Positions 35,638 to 43,459 of a stretch of 64,000 bases of DNA are shown here, one piece after another (position 1 is the stretch's first letter; every line of letters starts with the position of its first letter). The notes under the pieces are model-generated. The model was given only the letters and a program-made list of their open reading frames with translations. It ran no database searches and had not been told where the DNA came from. Made by a program: the position numbers and the translations under genes. This stretch comes from Mangrovicoccus sp049603835 (lineage in GTDB: Bacteria > Pseudomonadota > Alphaproteobacteria > Rhodobacterales > Rhodobacteraceae): assembly GCA_049603835.1 (NCBI GenBank), contig JBMYSZ010000010.1, forward strand, positions 1-64,000, read 5' to 3'.

Positions 35638-35725
35638 TGTTGCTAAAATTTGGATACGCGAATCGAGGTAAAAAAACAATTGTCTCTGCTGCAGAGCAGC
35701 GTAGCGGGGGCGATTTTTATCGCTT

Positions 35726-36172
35726 TTAGTTACCAGAAGCGCGCGCAGTGCCTTTCAATTGAGCTAAATATTCCGCGACAATGGTTTGAAGATGCGGAAT
35801 GCCCAAAGGATGGGCGATGAATTCGGCGGGGGTCATCAATTGCCAATATTGGCCTTCATCACCAAATTTGATCTCATCGCTTAGGGCTGCGGGCATATGG
35901 GCGACAAAATACCAATTCAGCATCGGCGGTTGGGTAAAGCCCATTTGCGTCTGGGCAAATCTCAGATCCTCGGGCGAGAGGCGCAAGCCGAATTCTTCGA
36001 AAGTTTCGCGCAGGACGCAGGTTTCGGGGCTTTCATCGCCTTCGCGCCCGCCGCCAGGTAAATCCCAATGCCCCGCAAAGGCGAGGCCTGGCTTTTCATC
36101 GCGCAGATAAACCAGCAGCTGATCGCCGCAAAACAGCATCAGCTTTGCGCCGCGAAAATGGGTTCTGGGCAT
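35726..36172 (-). CDS. NUDIX hydrolase
   Basis: A 148-residue NUDIX protein. The box GGGREGDESPETCVLRETFEE followed by FG carries the metal-binding Glu residues. N-terminus MLFCGDQLLVYLRDEKPGL is the usual first strand pair. Probable diphosphohydrolase of a nucleotide or nucleotide-sugar; the substrate cannot be read. Separated from the dadA-like gene by the riboswitch leader and divergent from dinB across 68 bp. Confidence 0.88.
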   Translation of the reverse strand: MPRTHFRGAKLMLFCGDQLLVYLRDEKPGLAFAGHWDLPGGGREGDESPETCVLRETFEEFGLRLSPEDLRFAQTQMGFTQPPMLNWYFVAHMPAALSDEIKFGDEGQYWQLMTPAEFIAHPLGIPHLQTIVAEYLAQLKGTARASGN

Positions 36173-36240
36173 GAGCTCTCCGGATCTAGCGCCGCGCGGG
36201 CGAAAGGCTTAGATGGATAGGGTAGCCGAGAGGGGCGGAA

Positions 36241-37494
36241 ATGTCAGCGCTTTGCCGCGATTGCCTTAGCCAGATTGCCCAGGCGCGACGTTGCCCGAAT
36301 TGCGGCAGCCCGCGGGTTTTGGCGCATGCAGAGCTGTTTTCCCTGTCGATTGCGCATATGGATTGTGACGCTTTTTATGCCAGTGTCGAAAAGCGCGATA
36401 ATCCCGAACTGCGCGATAAGCCGGTGATTGTCGGCGGCGGGCGGCGTGGGGTTGTGTCCACCGCCTGTTATATTGCCCGGACAAAAGGCGTGCGCTCGGC
36501 GATGCCGATGTTTCAGGCGCTAAAGCTTTGCCCCGAAGCGGTGGTCGTGAAGGGCCGGATGAGCGCCTATGTGGAAGTGTCTCGGCAAATCCGCGCGATG
36601 ATGGAAGAGCTGACCCCCGCGATTGAGCCGTTATCCTTGGATGAGGCATTTTTGGATCTGACCGGCACGGCGCGGCTGCATGGGGCTCCGCCTGCTGTGC
36701 TTCTTGCGGGGCTTGTGAAACGCATGCAAGACGAGCTGGGGATCTCCGGCTCGATTGGTCTGAGCCATAATAAATTTCTGGCAAAACTGGCCTCGGATCT
36801 GGATAAGCCGCGCGGTTTTGCGGTGATTGGCGCGGCGGAGACCATGGATTTCCTGGCCGAGCAGCCTGTGCGGCGGATTTGGGGGGTCGGGCCGTCGGGT
36901 CAGGCCTCGCTAGAAGCGGCCGGGATCCGCAATTTTTCGGATCTGCGTCGCTGGGATCAAAAGCAGCTGATCCAGCGTTTCGGCTCCATGGGCGAGCGGC
37001 TTTATCACTTGGCGCGCGGCGAGGACCGGCGGAAAGTTTCTCGCGATAGCCGGGCCAAATCCATTTCCAATGAAACCACCTTTCACGAAGACACAGCCGA
37101 TCCGGATCTGTTGCAGGGGCATTTGTGGCGTATGGCGGAAAAGGTGGCGGATCGGGCCAAGGCCAAAGAGCTGGCCGGGCATGTGATCACATTGAAACTA
37201 AAGCGGGCCGATCACCGTCTGATCACCCGGCGTCTGGCCTTGCGCGGCAGCACTCAGCTGGCGCATGTGATCTTCGCAACCGGCCAGCAGCTTTTGGCGC
37301 AAATCGACCAGCCGGGGCCATGGCGGCTTTTGGGGCTGGGGCTAAGCGATTTGGGACCAGCCGATGATGCGGATCGGGTCAGCGATTTGCTAGAGCCCGA
37401 AGCGAAAATCAAAAGCCAAGCGGAGCGGGCGGTCGATGAAATCCGTGCAAAATTCGGATCAGACGCCATCTTATCCGGGCGATCCTTGCGCTAA
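36241..37494 (+). CDS. dinB: DNA polymerase IV with N-terminal zinc ribbon
   Basis: A 417-residue Y-family translesion polymerase. The catalytic motifs are HMDCDAFYASVE (metal-binding Asp, steric-gate Phe) and SLDEAFLDLTG (Asp-Glu). The palm is followed by the helix-hairpin-helix RIWGVGPSGQASLEAAGI and a little-finger domain. The first 25 residues add a four-cysteine zinc ribbon (C5, C8, C18, C21) not found in Escherichia coli DinB. No LexA box was recognised in the 68-bp promoter gap. Confidence 0.93.
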   Translation: MSALCRDCLSQIAQARRCPNCGSPRVLAHAELFSLSIAHMDCDAFYASVEKRDNPELRDKPVIVGGGRRGVVSTACYIARTKGVRSAMPMFQALKLCPEAVVVKGRMSAYVEVSRQIRAMMEELTPAIEPLSLDEAFLDLTGTARLHGAPPAVLLAGLVKRMQDELGISGSIGLSHNKFLAKLASDLDKPRGFAVIGAAETMDFLAEQPVRRIWGVGPSGQASLEAAGIRNFSDLRRWDQKQLIQRFGSMGERLYHLARGEDRRKVSRDSRAKSISNETTFHEDTADPDLLQGHLWRMAEKVADRAKAKELAGHVITLKLKRADHRLITRRLALRGSTQLAHVIFATGQQLLAQIDQPGPWRLLGLGLSDLGPADDADRVSDLLEPEAKIKSQAERAVDEIRAKFGSDAILSGRSLR

Positions 37495-37737
37495 AGCGTC
37501 TTAAGAAAAGCTAGAGTCACTGAAAATCACATTTCGCGTTGGAGCAAAGCGACAGGCAGCGAATGAGGGAGGCGGTGATTTCTCGAAACGCCATGTCTGC
37601 GCGTATTTCTCCTTAAAGTAGAAATATATTCACTCATTGGGTTTTTGCATCATTAAGGTCGATCCCCTTAGCTTTCCTTCATGGAACTTGCTCTTGGGGA
37701 AGCGGAGCTTTGTCATTTGAAGCTAGAGGGGAATAAT

Positions 37738-38115
37738 ATGGCAGATGCAGCAGCGATAGAGGCGATTACACGGGCTATCGGCGCTCATGTGGCATGGCGC
37801 AACAAATTGATCCAAGCGATCAAGACCGGTTTTTTCGAGGGCGAAGTGGAGTCCATCCGCGTCGATGACAATTGCGCTTTTGGCAAATGGCTGCAGTCCC
37901 GCGCCATCAGCTCCGACATGAAACAGGGTAAACCCTATGAGGTCGTGTCTCGGCTACATCGCGAATTTCACCAAATTGCCGCGCAAATCCTGGTGCATGT
38001 GCAGCAGAAAGACCAAGCTAAGGCGGCGGATCTGATGAATTCCGAGTTTAACCGAAAATCCGAAACCCTCATCCGCGCCTTAAATAAGTGGAAAGGCGAG
38101 TTAGAGGCTGCGTAA
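37738..38115 (+). CDS. Stand-alone chemoreceptor zinc-binding (CZB) domain protein
   Basis: A 125-residue protein consisting of a single CZB domain. The His/Cys pattern is visible: HVAWRNKL near residue 17, the characteristic CAFGKWL, and LHREFHQIA, giving the 3His-1Cys zinc site. In other bacteria CZB domains sense zinc or hypochlorous acid at the end of chemoreceptors or diguanylate cyclases; here there is no output domain, so it may act in trans. The ATG at 37738 follows AGGGG; a start at 37681 would add 19 residues. Two chemoreceptors lie later in this window. Confidence 0.85.
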   Translation: MADAAAIEAITRAIGAHVAWRNKLIQAIKTGFFEGEVESIRVDDNCAFGKWLQSRAISSDMKQGKPYEVVSRLHREFHQIAAQILVHVQQKDQAKAADLMNSEFNRKSETLIRALNKWKGELEAA

Positions 38116-38122
38116 CGCAGGT

Positions 38123-38986
38123 TTACTCTGCGGCGAGCGGCATGGTTTGGCCGGGGGCGAGTTGCACGATAGCGGCCATGACCCGCGTGATCCGCTCTTG
38201 AAAATGGGGGAAATCGGTCCGCTTTTCCAATAATGGCTCATGCATATATAAAGACCGGTCGATTTCCACCTGGATCACATGCTGATCAATGCCCGGCCGA
38301 CCATAGCGTTGACTGATATAGGCGCCGGCAAAGGGGGTGTTGCGGGAGACGCGGAAGCCCTCATTGCGAAAGGCCAGTTCCACCGCATCCATCACATCAC
38401 TCTGGGCGGCTGCGCCGAACCGGTCGCCTAGGACAACTTCCGGCACTTTATTGGCTTGGCTGGAATAGGTATCGATCGCTTCATGGGGCATGGAATGACA
38501 ATCGATCAAAACCGCCCGCCCGAAATTCGCCCGCTGCTGCGCCAGCAATGCGTCCAAAGCGGCGTGATAGGGCCGCCAATACCGGGCGATACGGTTTTCT
38601 GCTTCAATCTTGCTGATCTTGCCGCGATATATGGCGCGCCCATTGGCGACCACACGGGGAATCACCCCCAAACCAGAGGAGACTCGGGGATTATGGCTGC
38701 CCCGGCGCATGCCATCGATTAAGGCAGGATCCAATTCGTCTTCGCTGCGGTTTAGATCCACATAGGCGCGCGGCGTGCGAGCCGTCAGCAAAGGCGCCCC
38801 CAAATCCGGGGCCGCTGTCACCAGCTCATCAACAAAAGCATCCTCCGAAGACCGCAAACGCTGCGAATCCAGGCAGGAGCGGTGCAAAAAATCGTCGGAA
38901 TAGTCCCGTCCACTATGTGGCGACGCAAAAACCACGCCTGTGCAGGGAGACTGAGGCAAATAAAGATCGTAAGCTGGCGTGGTCAT
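38123..38986 (-). CDS. N-formylglutamate amidohydrolase family protein
   Basis: A 287-residue hydrolase of the N-formylglutamate amidohydrolase family. Key pieces are FASPHSGRDY (metal ligand His), RTPRAYVDLNRSEDELDP, and LIDCHSMPHE. It would release an amino acid from an N-formyl or related amide, as in the last step of some histidine catabolic routes, but no hut genes are nearby. The ATG at 38986 follows GGAAGGAG; the longer frame to 39112 is unsupported. Convergent with the CZB gene. Confidence 0.85.
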   Translation of the reverse strand: MTTPAYDLYLPQSPCTGVVFASPHSGRDYSDDFLHRSCLDSQRLRSSEDAFVDELVTAAPDLGAPLLTARTPRAYVDLNRSEDELDPALIDGMRRGSHNPRVSSGLGVIPRVVANGRAIYRGKISKIEAENRIARYWRPYHAALDALLAQQRANFGRAVLIDCHSMPHEAIDTYSSQANKVPEVVLGDRFGAAAQSDVMDAVELAFRNEGFRVSRNTPFAGAYISQRYGRPGIDQHVIQVEIDRSLYMHEPLLEKRTDFPHFQERITRVMAAIVQLAPGQTMPLAAE

Positions 38987-39138
38987 AGAGACTCCTTCCC
39001 AATGACTATAACCAAACTGATTGCCACACCAAAAGGGGTTGAACACCTCGTCGACTCCCTTTATGCACCCTCCACCGACGCGGGAAACCCCGCGTCTTGT
39101 TCGTTTTGGCAAGGCGCTTTGGGGGACCTGTTAGGTAA

Positions 39139-39213
<75 letters not shown>

Positions 39214-39292
39214 TTTCCATCGGGTTTCGCGGACCTTCTTGGGTCCATTGGGTCAACAGGCGCAGACGCGCCGCGATTGAAGGAGAGAGGCC

Positions 39293-39418
39293 ATGAAGGT
39301 CAAGAATTCGCTCCGCTCGCTGAAGCAGCGTCACCGCGATTGCCGCGTTGTGCGCCGCAAGGGCCGGGTCTATGTGATCAACAAGACCCAGCGGAAATTC
39401 AAAGCTCGTCAGGGCTAA
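39293..39418 (+). CDS. rpmJ: 50S ribosomal protein L36
   Basis: A 41-residue basic protein starting MKVKNSLRSLKQRHRDCRVV and ending NKTQRKFKARQG, the zinc-free (C-minus) L36 form. AAGGAGAG lies upstream of the ATG, and an intrinsic terminator follows. It stands alone, downstream of tRNA-Val, as in many alphaproteobacteria. Confidence 0.95.
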   Translation: MKVKNSLRSLKQRHRDCRVVRRKGRVYVINKTQRKFKARQG

Positions 39419-39440
39419 GAAAATTCCGAGCGGATTTTTG

Positions 39441-39475
39441 AGGGCGCAGCCGAAAGGCGGGCGCCCTTTTTCTTT
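39441..39475 (+). terminator. Intrinsic terminator of rpmJ
   Basis: AGGGCGC (39441-39447) pairs with GCGCCCT (39461-39467), with an inner GCC-GAAA-GGC stem, then TTTTTCTTT. Confidence 0.88.
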
Positions 39476-39591
39476 GTGATATTGTTGGGATGCCTGGGGC
39501 ACCAGTTCTCGTTGTGGCAAATGTCATCGAGCTTCGCCTTCGCCCGCAAAGGGGCGGCGGGATATCCAAGACAATGAGAACCGGTAGGGGT

Positions 39592-39780
39592 TTAGGCGCG
39601 GTCGTTTTGGGCCAGTTTTGCGGCGCCGACAAAGAATGCCAGCGCAACCGCAACGCCCAAAAGCAGTCGGTCCCATCGCATTACGGTTGCCCCATCAGGG
39701 CCTGGACCGAACATGAAACCGATAGAAAGGACAAGCGCCAGAAGCCCGGCGCTACTGAGGAGTCGGGATAGTAAAACCAT
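39592..39780 (-). CDS. Small membrane protein (62 aa)
   Basis: A 62-residue protein with two hydrophobic segments (about 4-24 and 38-54) and a short charged tail. Eight bases downstream of another small membrane protein gene, so probably cotranscribed. Not recognised. Confidence 0.5.
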   Translation of the reverse strand: MVLLSRLLSSAGLLALVLSIGFMFGPGPDGATVMRWDRLLLGVAVALAFFVGAAKLAQNDRA

Positions 39781-39788
39781 GGCTTTAC

Positions 39789-40037
39789 TTACACCAAACT
39801 TTCCTCGACTTCAGCATCTAATCGCGCCCTTGCCGCTGCACGGCGGCCATGCATTTTTGGCGTAGCTGAAAGAACACGTTGGCGCGCGAATAGCCCAACG
39901 CCCAGGCCCAAAATACACAGAACATAGTTCATCGGATGCCCTTCGCGGCCGCCAAAAAGGCCAGAGGCAATGAGAAACCCATAAGTCCAAAATGCCGTAA
40001 ACCCAATAACCACGGCAATTGCCCATAGTTTCTTCAT
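39789..40037 (-). CDS. Small membrane protein (82 aa)
   Basis: An 82-residue protein with two hydrophobic segments (about 5-25 and 34-50) and a basic C-terminus. The ATG at 40037 is preceded by GGAGGAGAG, a strong ribosome-binding site; the longer frame to 40094 lacks one. Probably forms a two-gene unit with the 62-residue protein. Not recognised. Confidence 0.6.
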   Translation of the reverse strand: MKKLWAIAVVIGFTAFWTYGFLIASGLFGGREGHPMNYVLCILGLGVGLFARQRVLSATPKMHGRRAAARARLDAEVEESLV

Positions 40038-40247
40038 AAATCTCTCCTCCTCCAAAGCTGCAATGCAGCATGCTATGCTGCGCCGCAGAGACATTATGAC
40101 GCAGTCCCCATAAGGCCTGACTCGCTAAGCATTCGTCAACTGTGTTTTTTCGAATTTGCCTTTCCGGAAGGTAAAAAATTGCTGCAGTTGCTTGGCGTTT
40201 GGAAAATTGACGCGTATTGCGGCGCGAAGCACTAAGGTGAGGGTGAA

Positions 40248-40901
40248 ATGGGCGACGTTTATTTGGTCCGGCATGGTCAGGCGCAAACTGGCGCAACCGA
40301 TGAAGCAGGCTATGATCGCCTTAGCCCGTTGGGGCATCAGCAAGCGGAATGGTTGGGGGCATATCTGCGAGAGACCTCTGATAAATTCGACCGGGTGATC
40401 TGTGGCGGCATGCGGCGCCAGCGTGAAACTGCCGAAGGTCTGGATCTTGGCCCCGAAATCGAAACGGATCCGCGTTTCAAAGAAATCGACTATTTCACCT
40501 TAGCGCGGGAAATGGAAACCCGCCATGATCTGGCATTTCCCATGTCCGCCGAAGCTTTCGCCGCCCATGTGCCGCCGACTTTTGAGGCGTGGCAAAGTGG
40601 CGAGCTGATCGACGCGCCGGAAAGCTTTAGCTTTTTCGAAGACCGTATTCGCCAGTCTCTGTTCGATTTGGCGCAATCAGAAGAACGGGTTTTGGTGGTG
40701 ACCTCTGGCGGGCCGATCGCAATGGCGATGCGGATTTTGCTAGATCTGGGCCTAGTGCCCATGACGCGGATGCTTTTGGCGACGCGCAACACCTCGGTGC
40801 ACAAGGTCATTCGCGGGGGCAGCCGCTTGCATCTGTCCCAATTTGGCGCGGTCCCGCATCTAGAGCATCCCGACCGCGCCCATGCGCGCACTTATGGGTG
40901 A
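40248..40901 (+). CDS. Histidine phosphatase family protein
   Basis: A 217-residue phosphoglycerate-mutase-like phosphatase. The catalytic RHGQ motif is at residues 8-11 and the second His is expected in the VTSGGPI region, which has the usual strand but with Gly-Gly where many relatives have Gly-His; a nearby His is absent, so activity is not certain. Other conserved parts: SPLGHQQA and a GGMRRQRETAE segment. Substrate unknown. Confidence 0.82.
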   Translation: MGDVYLVRHGQAQTGATDEAGYDRLSPLGHQQAEWLGAYLRETSDKFDRVICGGMRRQRETAEGLDLGPEIETDPRFKEIDYFTLAREMETRHDLAFPMSAEAFAAHVPPTFEAWQSGELIDAPESFSFFEDRIRQSLFDLAQSEERVLVVTSGGPIAMAMRILLDLGLVPMTRMLLATRNTSVHKVIRGGSRLHLSQFGAVPHLEHPDRAHARTYG

Positions 40902-40918
40902 CGCGCCTTTTGCGTCAC
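40898..40918. terminator. Hairpin spanning two convergent stop codons
   Basis: GTGACGC (40898-40904) and GCGTCAC (40912-40918) around a CCTTTT-containing loop. The arms contain the TGA of both convergent genes. Termination strength uncertain. Confidence 0.4.
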
Positions 40919-41247
40919 ATCAGGTCATCTTCGGCATCGGTGGCGGAATAGCCGAGGGCTTCGAGGCCTTCTTCTAGGTAATCCGCCAAAAGCGAAGAGC
41001 CGGCCAAGTAATCTTCGGTGGGGCCTGTGGCCTCTTCTTGGGCGGTTCGGATTGCGTCATCATATTCGTCGGCGCTAAAGCTTTCGCGGCCAATCCACAT
41101 AATCGCGACCAGCTGATATTGCTCATCCTCCGTCAGACCGGCGATGAATTCCACCAGCTCCGCGCGCGCGGTTGCATCGCCCGTATCATCGGCTTCACGA
41201 GCCAAAAGCGCAACTTGTGCGACCACATCGCTATTTATCTCAGGCAT
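40915..41247 (-). CDS. DUF3775 domain-containing protein
   Basis: A 110-residue acidic protein of a family common in Rhodobacteraceae. Recognisable parts are LTEDEQYQLVAIMWIGRESF and the C-terminal LADYLEEGLEALGYS. No catalytic residues or membrane segments are seen. Convergent with the histidine phosphatase gene and about 70 bp from the SDR gene end. Function unknown. Confidence 0.75.
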   Translation of the reverse strand: MPEINSDVVAQVALLAREADDTGDATARAELVEFIAGLTEDEQYQLVAIMWIGRESFSADEYDDAIRTAQEEATGPTEDYLAGSSLLADYLEEGLEALGYSATDAEDDLM

Positions 41248-41317
41248 TGTCTTTCTCCTAGCGATTGCCGCTTAGAGAGTGACGAAAGCTGATGTGAATG
41301 AAAAGTGCTATTGTGTC

Positions 41318-42064
41318 CTACCTGGCCGTCGCAGCGGTGAAAAAACGATAATAGAGGCTGTCGGGCAGCAGGCGGCTCAGGCGAAAGGCCCAGGAAAAGA
41401 CCCGTGGAAAGTTTCGGGTGAAGCGCTGCGTTTCCATATGGCGCAAATAGAGCGCGGCGGCCTCGCCCGGCTCCATAATAAATGGCATGGTGAAGTCATT
41501 CTTGTCGGTCAGGCGGGTGCGGATAAAGCCGGGATTGACCAGCTGCACATCCACCCCAGTGCCCGCCAGATCCGCATGCAGGCTTTCGGCCAAATACATG
41601 CAGGCGGCTTTTGAGGCACCATAGCCAAGACTACCCGGCAGGCCGCGAAACCCGGACAAACTGCCTGTGATCACAATATGCCCGGCATCGCGGGCGATCA
41701 TTTGCGGCAGGACACGCCCCAAACAGCGCAGCGCGCCGGAGAAATTGATATCGGCCATGGCTTCGACCTGGTCGGGGTTCCACTCCGCCGCGCTCAGGGG
41801 CCAATAGACCCCCGCAAGATAGACCAGCCCATCAGGCACGCCGAATGTCGCGGCGGCCGCATCGATGCTTGCCGGGTCGGACACGTCCAAAGGTGCGATT
41901 TCTGCCGGTCCATCCAGGCTGTCGGCCAGCTGTCTTAGGCTTTCTTCATCCCGCGCACTCAAGATCAGATGGGCGCCGCGCTTGCTAAGCCCGCGCGCTA
42001 GTTCTGCACCCAATCCCGCCGATGCACCGATCAGCCAATAAGTTTTTCCGTGAAAATCCCGCAT
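41318..42064 (-). CDS. Short-chain dehydrogenase/reductase
   Basis: A 248-residue classical SDR: cofactor motif IGASAGLGAELAR, then ITGSLSGF with the catalytic Ser and YGASK with the Tyr-Lys pair. Last gene of the four-gene unit that starts at 44745. Related SDR genes are part of the RpoE/ChrR singlet-oxygen regulon of Rhodobacter sphaeroides. The ATG at 42064 lies 8 bases after the DUF3833 stop; the longer frame overlaps that gene. Substrate unknown, perhaps a lipid carbonyl. Confidence 0.88.
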   Translation of the reverse strand: MRDFHGKTYWLIGASAGLGAELARGLSKRGAHLILSARDEESLRQLADSLDGPAEIAPLDVSDPASIDAAAATFGVPDGLVYLAGVYWPLSAAEWNPDQVEAMADINFSGALRCLGRVLPQMIARDAGHIVITGSLSGFRGLPGSLGYGASKAACMYLAESLHADLAGTGVDVQLVNPGFIRTRLTDKNDFTMPFIMEPGEAAALYLRHMETQRFTRNFPRVFSWAFRLSRLLPDSLYYRFFTAATAR

Positions 42065-42072
42065 GATACCGC

Positions 42073-42657
42073 TCAGGCCGCCGGTCGAATTTGCGCCTGA
42101 TCCTCTTTCTTTCGCATGGTGGCCACAAGCTCGGCCAGTTTGAACCCGTATTTCCGAAACTGACTGCGGTTGATGATGGTTCCATTTTCCATCAGATACA
42201 TCCAATCGGTCACATCCATGACCCAGCCGCCGGAGCTTTCAGGCAGGCGAATGCGATAGCCCAGCTGCACCGCCGCGCCAGATTGCTGGCCACGGCCATC
42301 ACCGAGCAGATCATCGGCGCGGGCGGTGATTTTGCCGTCCTTGCCTAGGGTCAGTTGCCATTCACGATCTTGCACCGCGCCACTGTCATAGTGAAACCGT
42401 TCGGTCATGACGCCGGTATCGCCCTGCCAGCTGGCGACCATTTCCGCGATAAACCGCGCCGCGACCCGCCCTGTGGGGCCATAGATGACGCCTTCGCACA
42501 GGATTTCGCCGCTTAGATGGGTGCGAATGTCGAAATTCGGGCCTTGATCGGCGTAATCCTGAGGCCGCTGCGCCGCGAAAGACAAAAACCGCTGGGCCAG
42601 GGCGATCCCGGCACATCCCAGCAAGAGGCCCAAAAGAACGAAGAAGATCGGATGCAT
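42073..42657 (-). CDS. DUF3833 family protein
   Basis: A 194-residue protein with an N-terminal hydrophobic segment (FFVLLGLLLGCAGIAL) that may be a membrane anchor or lipoprotein-like signal, followed by a lipocalin-like beta-rich domain (FDIRTHLSGEILCEGVIYG, then WQLTLGKDG). DUF3833 genes travel with RpoE-ChrR-controlled operons. Third gene of the unit. Function unknown; lipid handling is plausible. Confidence 0.78.
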   Translation of the reverse strand: MHPIFFVLLGLLLGCAGIALAQRFLSFAAQRPQDYADQGPNFDIRTHLSGEILCEGVIYGPTGRVAARFIAEMVASWQGDTGVMTERFHYDSGAVQDREWQLTLGKDGKITARADDLLGDGRGQQSGAAVQLGYRIRLPESSGGWVMDVTDWMYLMENGTIINRSQFRKYGFKLAELVATMRKKEDQAQIRPAA

Positions 42658-42691
42658 TATGCCCTCCTATGATCTGGGCAATGGGAACAGG

Positions 42692-43459
42692 TTAGCGACT
42701 GATGAAATCGGCTGGCGGATTGGGGCGGCGATGCCATGGCGCGCCTTTCCACCATAGTTTGAGGGCCTGCCAATGGATCAAGGCAAGCACGCGGCGCGAG
42801 CCAAAGGGGCGGCGCAGGCAGGATGAGAGGATCGATAGATTGCTCAGCTTACGGCGTTTGCCGGTAAGGGTCGCATAAACCCCGCCGCCATCGCTGTCGC
42901 GATAGTTGATCCAGATACCGATCCGGTCGGCGGCTATGTCGAAGCGGAATTGATAGCTGCCTTGCACCGGCTGAAAGGGCGAGACGTGAAACACTTTGCT
43001 GGCCAGTAAAGTGTCGTCGCGCCGAATGGGGCTTTGATCCGTATGGTGGCAAAGATAGCAATGCCGGTCGCCAAAGGTATTGCTGACCTCGGCAATCACC
43101 GCGCGCAAACTGCCATCTAGCCCATGGCAGAGCCAAAAACTCACCGGATTGAACACATGGCCCAGAACACGCGGCTGCGCCAAAAGAAGGATGCGACCGC
43201 AGGCTTCTAGCTGACCATGGGCGGCAAGCGTGTCGCGCACCCAATCCGTGCCGCGCCCCTCCCCCATCGGCCCGCCATAATCGCAGTCATAAAGCGCCAT
43301 CAGATTGCGCCGATTGCGTGATAGCAAAGAGGGTGGTTGCGCGGTTTCAGGATCCCAAAGCACATAATCCACCCCATAGGTAAAACGGTTCTCAATCGCG
43401 CCGTGACGCCCGTGAAAACTGCGCCCCTGGATATGGTCCATCTGGGTCTGTGGGCTCAT
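42692..43459 (-). CDS. DUF1365 family protein
   Basis: A 255-residue DUF1365 protein: HGRHGAIENRFTYGVDYVLWD at the N-terminus and LGHVFNPVSFWLCHG as the family core. In other bacteria DUF1365 genes sit beside an FAD amine-oxidase-like gene and a cyclopropane-fatty-acid-synthase-like gene in lipid modification operons. The ATG at 43459 overlaps the preceding stop. The usual neighbouring methyltransferase gene is absent here. Confidence 0.85.
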   Translation of the reverse strand: MSPQTQMDHIQGRSFHGRHGAIENRFTYGVDYVLWDPETAQPPSLLSRNRRNLMALYDCDYGGPMGEGRGTDWVRDTLAAHGQLEACGRILLLAQPRVLGHVFNPVSFWLCHGLDGSLRAVIAEVSNTFGDRHCYLCHHTDQSPIRRDDTLLASKVFHVSPFQPVQGSYQFRFDIAADRIGIWINYRDSDGGGVYATLTGKRRKLSNLSILSSCLRRPFGSRRVLALIHWQALKLWWKGAPWHRRPNPPADFISR

